NCBI GenBank assembly: GCA_964438715.1
Contig: CAYTLQ010000195.1
Coordinates: forward strand, 1-5,788
Direction of reading: 5' to 3'
Origin: CAYTLQ01 sp964438715
GTDB lineage: Bacteria > Bacteroidota > Ignavibacteria > Ignavibacteriales > Ignavibacteriaceae
DNA length: 5,788 nucleotides
Shown here: positions 1 to 4,966 of the stretch, piece by piece
Numbering within the stretch: position 1 is the stretch's first letter
How the letters are laid out: each line of letters starts with the position of its first letter
Notes under the pieces: generated by a model
What the model saw: the letters and a program-made list of their open reading frames with translations, nothing else
Told to the model about the DNA's origin: nothing
Databases searched by the model: none
Translations under genes and position numbers: made by a program

Positions 1-7
1 TAGTACG

Positions 8-41
8 GTCTCGTGGGCTCGGAGATGTGTATAAGCGCCAG
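8..41 (+). other. Nextera read-2 adapter / Tn5 mosaic-end sequence (library artefact)
   Basis: These 34 bases match the Illumina Nextera transposase read-2 adapter at 32 positions. The only differences are C for A at 36 and 38, inside the 19-bp Tn5 mosaic end (23-41). A match this long at the first bases of a contig is almost certainly untrimmed adapter and not a natural transposon end. Genomic sequence can be trusted only from about base 42. The first seven bases are also suspect. The consequence is that the metF gene beginning at 126 is cut off by the library and not necessarily by biology. Confidence 0.93.
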
Positions 42-126
42 TTATATCACCACCTCGTTTGGGCGGTATTATTTCAAAACTGATTAGCGGCTCAGTTGCT
101 TTTGATAAATGTTCAGTTAATTTCAT
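42..126 (-). CDS. metF: Methylenetetrahydrofolate reductase, N-terminal 28 codons (partial)
   Basis: Reading from the ATG at 126 down to the adapter gives 28 residues that begin MKLTEHLSKATEPLISFEII and continue PPKRGGDI. This is the typical start of bacterial MetF, with the FSFEI/FEIIPP strand and loop at residues 17-22. MetF reduces methylene-THF to methyl-THF for methionine synthesis in the cytoplasm, using reduced flavin. The frame is open to the adapter boundary, so this copy may be the working one, its body lying beyond the contig end. No clear Shine-Dalgarno precedes the ATG, which is common in Bacteroidota. A second, broken copy of the same 5' end lies at 1742-1855. Homology between them stops about six bases upstream of the ATG, so each copy has its own upstream region. 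The identification rests on a short stretch but one with strong family signature. Confidence 0.8.
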
Positions 127-132
127 TCAACT
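42..132. repeat. Direct repeat R1 (metF 5' end), partner 1771-1861
   Basis: Bases 42-131 match 1771-1860 at 85 of 90 positions without gaps, and base 132 also matches. The differences fall at 50, 51, 57, 64 and 120. The left end of the repeat is set by the adapter, so its true length is unknown. The right end is sharp, six bases before the metF start codon. Both copies keep the hairpin AACTGA-N8-TCAGTT (78-97 here), which lies within the coding sequence. Confidence 0.95.
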
Positions 133-200
133 TTATTGATTTAGGAACTGAAATTTAACATTTTTTCGATAAAGTTTCAGATTAGAAGAATTTGACCATC

Positions 201-222
201 GAACCAAATAATCTTTTGGTTC
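201..222. other. 8-bp hairpin upstream of metF
   Basis: GAACCAAA (201-208) and TTTGGTTC (215-222) are perfectly complementary around a six-base loop. The hairpin sits about 75 bases upstream of the metF ATG on the minus strand. There is no T-run in either direction right after it, so it is not a convincing terminator. It could be an operator or a chance palindrome in AT-rich DNA. Confidence 0.3.
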
Positions 223-338
223 AATCGATTTCCGGTGGCAAATGAATAATTAAAGGTACCGGTTTGCTTTTGAAATTTAATCAGAATATGTTTTGTGGAG
301 TAGTTTGAGATTTATATTATTGTGTTTTTTCAAACTAA

Positions 339-524
339 TTGAAAAAATTCGAAAAAACTTTAATTAGAGATTTTCCTGCAATTAATATAGTATATAAAGA
401 AATCCTTTACGAAATGTTGGATAACAACCAATTGTATTTTAATCTTTCTTCGCTTAATGATGCCGACTTTGAATATACGGAAGAGGAAAATCGTCTTAAC
501 CAAGATTTTTACAAGATGAAATGA
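339..524 (+). CDS. Possible small or remnant reading frame, 61 codons, function unknown
   Basis: The frame opens with TTG at 339 right after an in-frame TAA (336-338) and ends at TGA 522-524. The product is charged and helical in character, with an acidic stretch (DADFEYTEEENRLNQ) near the C-terminus; no family was recognised. Lack of an ATG and of a ribosome binding site argues against a real independent start. It may be the 3' tail of a lost gene, because its last codons run into the first copy of the leader repeat at 513. It could equally be chance. Low confidence is given for that reason. Confidence 0.25.
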   Translation: MKKFEKTLIRDFPAINIVYKEILYEMLDNNQLYFNLSSLNDADFEYTEEENRLNQDFYKMK

Positions 525-579
525 TGATCAGGATGAGAAATAATGTCAATATTATTCAAAGGAATCCTATAATCCCGAT
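513..579 (+). repeat. Degenerate leader repeat, copy A
   Basis: This 67-base segment aligns without gaps to 614-680 with about 80% identity (13 mismatches by hand count); both share AAGATGAAAT, ATGAGAAA, TATTCAA and AATCCTA.AATCCCGA. The offset is 101 bases. Such units, ending in runs of AATCC/AATCCC, resemble leader sequences I recall upstream of small accessory genes in Bacteroidota; that resemblance is from memory. Confidence 0.7.
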
Positions 580-613
580 ACTGACTAAGAAGTAATAAAA
601 TCAAATTACACTC

Positions 614-680
614 AAGATGAAATTATGACTAAGATGAGAAACAATTCAAATAATATTCAAGGTAATCCTAAAATCCCGAA
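614..680 (+). repeat. Degenerate leader repeat, copy B
   Basis: Partner of copy A at 513-579. It is continued by a run of short AATCC/AATCCC/ATCCTG units from 664 to about 709, then by AAGGTTAAGACA directly in front of the rhuM ATG. The AAGG at 712-715 is the only Shine-Dalgarno-like bases before that start. The unit therefore probably forms the 5' leader of the rhuM transcript. Confidence 0.7.
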
Positions 681-722
681 AATCCCGGTAATCCAAAAAT
701 CCTGAAAATCAAGGTTAAGACA

Positions 723-1730
723 ATGAGCAATGAATTTTTATTATACCAATCCGATGACGGGACTATAAAAATCAATGTCCGGTTGGAAAACAATACAGTT
801 TGGCTTACCCAGGCCGACATGGTGGAGCTGTTTCAATCATCAAAATCCAATATCAGCGAACATATTAAACATATTTTTGAAGAAGGCGAACTTCGGGAAG
901 AATCAGTTGTTCGGAAATTCCGAACAACTGCCGCTGACGGCAAAAATTACCGAACCAAGCATTACAATCTGGATGTAATTATATCGGTAGGTTATCGGGT
1001 AAAATCGCTTCGGGGCACACAGTTTCGGATATGGGCTACCGAACGCCTTCGTGAATATCTCATCAAAGGCTTTACAATGAACGATGACTTGCTGAAGCAG
1101 GGCGGAGGATACTTTGAAGAATTACTGGAACGCATACGGGATATTCGTTCATCGGAGAAGATTTTTTACAGAAAAGTATTGGAAATTTATGCCACAAGTA
1201 TTGACTACGACCCGAATGCCGAAATCACGCAAAAATTTTTTCAAACCGTTCAGAATAAACTGCACTGGGCGGCACACGGACACACCGCTGCCGAAATCAT
1301 TTATCAGCGGGCTAATGCTGAACTGCCTTTTATGGGCTTAACTACATTTAAAGGGAAAAAACCCACCAAACAGGAAATAACCGTTGCCAAAAATTACCTC
1401 AATGAAGAAGAATTAGCCGTGCTCAACCGATTGGTTTCGGCTTATCTGGATATTGCCGAAATCAACGCAATGCAACACAAACCGCTGTATATGAAAGATT
1501 GGATTGAAGTGCTGGACGTTTTTATTAAAATGAGCCGGCAGGATGTGTTAACTAATGCCGGGAAAATATCTGCAGAATTGGCACATCAGAAAGCATTAGC
1601 AGAATATGAAGCCTATAAAAAGAAACCGGAGGATGAGCTGTCGGAGGTAGAAAAACAATTTATAGCCAGTATTGAGCAAGCCAATAAAAAACTGAAAGCA
1701 TTAAATCCTAAGAGTAAGAAGAAAGAATAA
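723..1730 (+). CDS. rhuM: RhuM family protein (virulence RhuM, stand-alone form)
   Basis: The 335-residue product has the length and layout I associate with the RhuM family (Pfam Virulence_RhuM). An N-terminal region with DG and TVWLTQADMVELF (residues 12-37) leads into a helix-turn-helix-like stretch (SNISEHIKHIFEEGEL, 42-57). Next come the family hallmark YNLDVIISVGYRVKSLRGTQ (81-100) and FRIWATERLREYLIKG (101-116). A long helical C-terminal domain follows, with KKPTKQEI near residue 220 and a lysine-rich tail. RhuM was first named in Salmonella pathogenicity island 3. In many genomes it sits in or near restriction-modification loci; its biochemical role is unsettled and a DNA-binding function is only inferred. 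The ATG is preceded by AAGG. The frame is intact. The N-terminal half is paralogous to that of the broken RhuM-Fic gene at 2600. It is bracketed by two metF 5' ends. Confidence 0.9.
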   Translation: MSNEFLLYQSDDGTIKINVRLENNTVWLTQADMVELFQSSKSNISEHIKHIFEEGELREESVVRKFRTTAADGKNYRTKHYNLDVIISVGYRVKSLRGTQFRIWATERLREYLIKGFTMNDDLLKQGGGYFEELLERIRDIRSSEKIFYRKVLEIYATSIDYDPNAEITQKFFQTVQNKLHWAAHGHTAAEIIYQRANAELPFMGLTTFKGKKPTKQEITVAKNYLNEEELAVLNRLVSAYLDIAEINAMQHKPLYMKDWIEVLDVFIKMSRQDVLTNAGKISAELAHQKALAEYEAYKKKPEDELSEVEKQFIASIEQANKKLKALNPKSKKKE

Positions 1731-1741
1731 TACCATTTTTA

Positions 1742-1855
1742 TATGACATTAATGACAGCCAATAGACTTTTTATATCAATACCTCATTTGGGTGGTATTA
1801 TTTCAAAACTGATTAGCGGCTCAGTTGCTTTTGATAAATGTTCAGTTACTTTCAT
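1742..1855 (-). pseudogene. metF: Decayed metF 5'-end remnant (38 codons, with internal TGA)
   Basis: From the ATG at 1855 the minus strand reads MKVTEHLSKATEPLISFEII, then PPK, then a TGA at 1784-1786 where the first copy has CGA (Arg24). In the same frame it continues GIDIKSLLAVINVI until TAA at 1739-1741. DIKSLLAVIN is what MetF normally has next, so homology extends beyond the portion visible in the first copy. The rest of metF is absent: the fragment ends within about a dozen bases of the rhuM stop codon. It is therefore a displaced start of metF that cannot make enzyme. Differences from the first copy are one L/V change, one silent change, the nonsense change and GGT to ATT at codon 26. 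Confidence 0.85.
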
Positions 1856-1861
1856 TCAACT
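1771..1861. repeat. Direct repeat R2 (metF 5' end), partner 42-132
   Basis: Second copy of the repeat described at 42-132, same orientation, 1,729 bases further on. Sequences diverge completely to the right of 1861. To the left, metF homology goes on to 1742, while the other copy is interrupted by adapter. Confidence 0.95.
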
Positions 1862-1880
1862 GTCTGCCCGTAATGGCACA

Positions 1881-1922
1881 TTTGCCTCTGCCCCCAACCA
1901 CACGAGCCGAAACAGAGGCAAA
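1881..1922. other. Perfect 10-bp hairpin next to the metF remnant
   Basis: TTTGCCTCTG (1881-1890) pairs perfectly with CAGAGGCAAA (1913-1922) around a 22-base GC-richer loop. The segment 1861-1922 is richer in G+C than its surroundings. It lies about 25 bases upstream of the decayed metF start on the minus strand. It is not followed by a T-run on either strand. It could be a transcript leader structure, an attC-like folded site, or the edge of an inserted repeat; the sequence alone does not decide. Confidence 0.5.
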
Positions 1923-1956
1923 GTCAATAGAGTTAATTTCTCAATGCTTTTTTAGT

Positions 1957-1964
1957 TAACTTTG
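1957..1964 (+). promoter_or_regulatory. Bacteroidota-type -7 promoter box for the PHP gene remnant
   Basis: TAACTTTG is an exact fit to the Bacteroidota -7 consensus TAnnTTTG and lies 35 bases upstream of the probable original start codon (ATA, 1999) of the PHP-domain remnant. No good TTTG -33 box is seen about 20 bases upstream, which lowers confidence. If active, it would drive the plus-strand string of restriction-modification remnants. Confidence 0.4.
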
Positions 1965-1998
1965 TATTCAAAATTTCGACAATACTGAATAACCAATA

Positions 1999-2073
1999 AT
2001 AGAAAACAGATTTAAAACCGGCTCTGAATGGCGCTTATGGGATTTACAAATCCATACCCCGTTTTCTCATTTG
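1999..2073 (+). pseudogene. 5' fragment of a PHP-domain (TrlF-like) protein gene, start codon lost
   Basis: In the frame beginning ATA GAA AAC at 1999 the translation reads (I/M)ENRFKTGSEWRLWDLQ then IHTPFSHL. The pattern GSEWR-WDL-(Q/H)IHTP is the N-terminus of PHP-type phosphoesterase domains found in large AAA-ATPase-linked proteins such as TrlF; the H-x-H-like DLQIH motif would supply metal ligands. The start is ATA where family members have ATG, and an in-frame TAA (1990-1992) lies just upstream, so no start is left. Homology stops near 2073, where the sequence becomes, in another frame, the methyltransferase tail. Only about 25 codons remain of a protein normally many hundreds of residues long. 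The open frame seen from ATG 2028 is mostly this segment read out of frame. Confidence 0.6.
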
Positions 2074-2603
2074 AGTTCTGGAAGCTGGCAGGCAAAGAGA
2101 AAACCTCCACAACCAACGGCATTGACTTTCTGGGTTGGGACTTTGCGTTTGATGTAAATGAAACGGCCGCACAATTTGCAAAAAGCAATAAGGTGGATGT
2201 AAAGTTTAAGAAAATACCGAGAGAGGTATTAGAGAAAAAAGCTGTTGATCAAGGCGACATTAAGTTTTACGAATTGGCTTCTCTGAATATCAAAACTAAA
2301 ATCGCAAAAAATCAACTCACCGTAACGCTCGATAATTTCATCATACCACCCGACGATATTCCGGAAGATGTTAAAAGAAGCATAACCCATTGGAGATAGT
2401 GGATCGATTATTGGAGCATAGATTGGAATTACCGGGATGATACTTTTCATAACGAATGGCAAAGCTACCGAACTAATCAAAATCCGAAAATTGAACTTTC
2501 GGCCACCAACCTCTACGAGCAGAAGGGCAAATACAAGGTATTGGTAAAGGTGATTGATATTCTGTGGAATGATACTACAAAAGCATTGGAAATTGAGATA
2601 TGA
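2070..2603 (+). pseudogene. C-terminal remnant of a site-specific DNA methyltransferase (type III-like Mod), with in-frame TAG
   Basis: About 177 codons remain, in the frame of 2070. The landmarks are GIDFLGWDFAFDVNETA, VKFKKIPREVLEKKAVDQGD, FIIPPDDIPEDV, WIDYWSIDWNYRDDTFHNEW and finally YEQKGKYKVLVKVIDI. I recall these as the C-terminal part of large adenine-specific methyltransferases that accompany a helicase-nuclease restriction subunit. The catalytic motifs (DPPY, FxGxG) are not present because the N-terminal part is deleted. A TAG at 2397-2399 interrupts HW-R-stop-WIDYW, where a family member would read HW-x-x-WIDYW. LWNDTT near the end replaces an expected LGNDTT. The stop TGA at 2601-2603 overlaps the next start as ATGA, showing translational coupling. 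A C-terminal piece of a related helicase is an alternative, but its position before RhuM-Fic and nuclease favours the methyltransferase. Confidence 0.6.
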
Positions 2604-3579
2604 ATGAAATAGAGATTTATAAAAGTCCCGATGGCAGTACGCTGGTGGAAGTGCGATTTGAGGGAGAAACTGTTTGGCTTTCTCAAAATCAAATAGCACA
2701 ACTATTTGAAAGAGATAGAACGGTAATTACCAAGCATTTACGTAATATTTTTAGGGAGGGTGAATTAGATGAAAATGTGGTAAGTGCAAATTTTGCACTT
2801 GCCACTCAACACGGAGCAATTAAAGGAAAAACCCAAGAAAAGGATGTCAAATTCTACAACCTTGACGCAATTCTTTCGGTTGGTTACCGTGTAAACTCAA
2901 AACGAGGCACCCAGTTCCGCCAATGGGCAACCCAGCGGCTTAAGGAACATCTGGTGAAAGGATACACTATTAACCAAAAGCGATTAGAGGAATTGGGAAA
3001 AATGGTGCAACTGATTGAACAGTCGGGCAAAGCCGAAACCTTACAATTGCCCGAAGCAAAAGGACTATTGGAAATATTGAGCCACTACACCAAAAGCTTT
3101 GTACTGCTCAATCAATACGACAGCCAGAAACTCTCCACCGGTATATTAAATAAAAACATCACTTACGAAATAAAGTATGAAGAAGCCAAAGCCGCCATTG
3201 CCGAATTAAAAAAACAACTCGTGGCTAAAAATGAAGCTACAGATTTGTTTGGGAAAGAAAGAGACGAAAGTTTTAAAAGTTCACTACAAAGCATTGTGCA
3301 AACCTTTGGCGGAAAATATCTGTATCCAGCATTGAAGAGCAGGCGGCACATTTACTGTATTTTATCATAAAAAACCATTCATTTGTTGACGGTAACAAAC
3401 GCATAGGAGCGTTTCTGTTTATCTGGTTTCTGGAAAAAAACAAACACCGGTTCAAAAAATCGGGTGAGCTGAAAATAAACGACAACGGACTGACTGCACT
3501 TGCATTGCTGGTGGCGCAAAGTCATCCGGCAGAAAAGGACTTAATGATTAAATTAATTATCAACCTCATCAATGGCTAA
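2600..3579 (+). pseudogene. RhuM-Fic/Doc fusion protein, one-base frameshift
   Basis: The first 243 codons give a RhuM N-terminal domain (TVWLSQNQIAQLF at 24-36, YNLDAILSVGYRV at 86-98, RGTQFRQWATQRLKEHLVKG at 102-121) and a helical linker. At 3326-3331 one base appears missing: after YLYP the frame runs 13 wrong residues to a stop at 3368-3370. Reading from ATT at 3331 in the next frame restores 82 codons to TAA 3577-3579. They contain the Fic core NHSFVDGNKRIGA, with the catalytic His coded at 3376-3378 (about residue 260 of a repaired 326). The Lys in GNKR resembles Doc, which phosphorylates EF-Tu, more than AMP-transferring Fic (GNGR). Which reaction this one performs cannot be told. The start overlaps the methyltransferase stop (ATGA) and the end overlaps the nuclease start. 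A sequencing or assembly slip is possible, because the frames on either side look well kept. Confidence 0.85.
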
Positions 3580-4534
3580 GCGTAAAAAATCCAATTCAGC
3601 GCAAAGGGATATGTTCAATATTCAGGAGCAGTTAAAAACGGCTGCCTGTGTGCCGGCCATTCGTGAAGCCGTAAAAGCATGGCGGGCCAATGGCTAAAAT
3701 GTAAATACGCTTCCATTAAAAGGCAAAGAGATTGCAGATACAAAGAAGTTCATTTACGAGGGTAGGGATATTCTCACAGACGAAAAACTTTTAGAACGGG
3801 AATATTCCATTCCGAAAGCACAAACAGCAGAAGAAATTATTGGCTACTACGCACGACAAATAACACAAAACATAAAATTGCCCTCACAATTTGCCGTTCT
3901 AGCGCCAAAAGTTCGTGATTTCTTTGAACGAAAAGCATTTGGACAAAAAGTTGACCTAAGCGATCCTGTTGTAATTAAAGCAATCAGCAGCAACATTGCC
4001 AGCTATGTTGTTATCAAAGAATTCGAGAAGGTTTTAAGAAAAATGGTGATTGAAAAAAAAGAACCACAACTTATTTCGGCAGAACATTTTCTTTCTTCAA
4101 CCCCTGCGTTTCCAACATCAAAGAAAGTTATTGAAGCAAAAAAAACCGTATTCAATTACACGCCCTGTGACAACGATTACGAATTGGCATTTGCCAAATT
4201 CCTTGACAAATCAGAAGATGTGAAAGCCTTTGCAAAACTTCCCGAACAATTTGGGTTTTGCATTCAATACACCGACACATTAGCCAACATTCGCAACTAC
4301 TTTCCCGACTTTATTGCAGTAAATGCAGATGGAAGCCATTGGATAATAGAAACAAAAGGGCGTGAGGATATTGAAGTAATACTAAAAGACAATGCAGCTA
4401 TAAATTGGTGCAAAACCGCTACCAAACTGACAGGGACTGAATGGAAATACCTAAAAGTACTACAAAATGACTTTGAAGATCTACGACCAAAAGACTTTTC
4501 TGAACTTTTAGCAGGGATAAATCCACCAACTTAG
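3572..4534 (+). pseudogene. Restriction endonuclease (type III Res-like helicase-nuclease), internally deleted
   Basis: The ATG at 3572 overlaps the RhuM-Fic stop by eight bases (ATGGCTAA). It begins 41 codons (MAKRKKSNSAQRDMF to VPAIREAVKAWRANG) typical of the extreme N-terminus of DEAD/DEAH helicase-type restriction subunits. TAA at 3695-3697 ends this frame. From 3698 the same frame stays open to TAG 4532-4534 (about 278 codons), starting inside a C-terminal region with LEREYSIPKAQTAEEIIGYY and LPSQFAVLAPKVRDF. Further on is FNYTPCDNDYELAFAKFLD, and finally the nuclease core FPDFIAV...WIIETKGRED. In that core, Asp at 4307-4309 and Glu/Lys at 4349-4357 form a PD-(D/E)xK site. The ATPase/helicase motifs (GxGKT, DEAD) are missing, so a segment of several hundred codons was lost. 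The tail has no ATG near its beginning (first candidate TTG 3878) and is probably not made as a separate protein. Confidence 0.85.
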
Positions 4535-4966
4535 TTTGACTAAAAAGAAATAAAAATATCACTTCGAAGTAGTCATACATATACCGCATTCACACAAGCC
4601 AACGAACAAACCAAAACTCGGCAAAAAGTGTGTCTGCTCCAACACCCGGCAGACAAGACATTGCAGCAACTTTGATATTAAATATTGATGGAATTATTTA
4701 TAGCCAGCCCCCAGTAAAGTGTATATGCCATAAGGGTTTCAGTGAGTATTCAAATGTTGTAGCACTCTCAAAATTTCGTGTCAGCAGACAAGAATCTGCA
4801 CCGCAATCCCTTACGGAACATTCACCCGACTGTTAACCTTTTTAGTTAACTGCAGCACTTTTTCAGGTGAACCACTGTTCTTTAATAGTCGTAATTATTC
4901 GCGTCCACTTCAGCTCATTCTTACGATAATCTTCGGACATCAGGGAAGTGTTATTTCTCAGGAAGT
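4535..4966. other. Intergenic stretch with small hairpins between the nuclease remnant and the oxidoreductase gene
   Basis: No gene could be supported in these 432 bases. A GTG-started frame at 4630-4836 is open but shows no known family and overlaps inverted repeats. Visible elements are a 10-bp palindrome ACTTCGAAGT (4561-4570), a hairpin at 4631-4655, and a hairpin GCAGA/TCTGC at 4784-4799. There are also two loosely related units starting GCAGACAAGA at 4649 and 4784. Finally there is a doubled GTTAAC (4832-4837 and 4845-4850); TTTTTAGTTAAC also occurs at 1949-1960. The boundary between the decaying island and the neighbouring locus probably lies here. Confidence 0.6.
4631..4655. other. 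7-bp hairpin in the right-hand intergenic stretch
   Basis: TGTCTGC (4631-4637) pairs with GCAGACA (4649-4655) across an 11-base loop. No T-run follows on the plus strand, so it is a weak terminator candidate for the nuclease gene about 100 bases upstream. The same TGTCTGC occurs at 1861-1867, at the edge of the metF repeat. Confidence 0.4.

Larger units (their letters stand above)
127..722. other. Long stretch without a convincing gene between metF start and rhuM
   Basis: Roughly 590 AT-rich bases separate the divergent metF and RhuM genes. They hold a small hairpin at 201-222, a weak 61-codon reading frame at 339-524, and two copies of a degenerate leader repeat from 513 to about 712. No tRNA, integrase or insertion-sequence end is visible. 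The promoters of metF (minus) and rhuM (plus) should lie here, but no good TTTG/TAnnTTTG pair could be placed with confidence. Confidence 0.6.

Noticed and set aside
23..41. Natural Tn5-family transposon end
   Set aside because: It is the mosaic-end part of the Nextera adapter, with the adapter-specific 15 bases in front of it.
513..712. CRISPR-like array in the AATCC repeats
   Set aside because: Units are degenerate, adjoining and without uniform spacers or cas genes.
1743..1955. 70-codon plus-strand frame after rhuM
   Set aside because: It is the antisense of the metF remnant and the hairpin block; the other repeat copy stops in the same frame, and no family fits.
2028..2069. ATG at 2028 as start of the methyltransferase fragment
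   Set aside because: The first ~14 codons are the PHP fragment read in another frame; the true fragment has no start of its own.
2229..2701. Minus-strand frames of 156 and 62 codons
   Set aside because: They lie antisense to the methyltransferase tail and RhuM-Fic start, whose plus-strand proteins have clear family patterns.
3163..3485. Minus-strand frames opposite the Fic region
   Set aside because: Antisense shadows of the RhuM-Fic gene.
3878..3880. TTG start for a separate nuclease-domain protein
   Set aside because: The protein homology extends upstream to 3698 in the same frame, and no ribosome binding site precedes TTG.
4630..4836. GTG-started 68-codon frame
   Set aside because: It crosses hairpins, has no recognised domain and no ribosome binding site; looks non-coding.
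4863..4940. 25-residue minus-strand frame (MSEDYRKNELKW...) after the oxidoreductase
   Set aside because: Helical-looking and possibly a gene tail or tiny ORF, but too short and without a recognised family to call.
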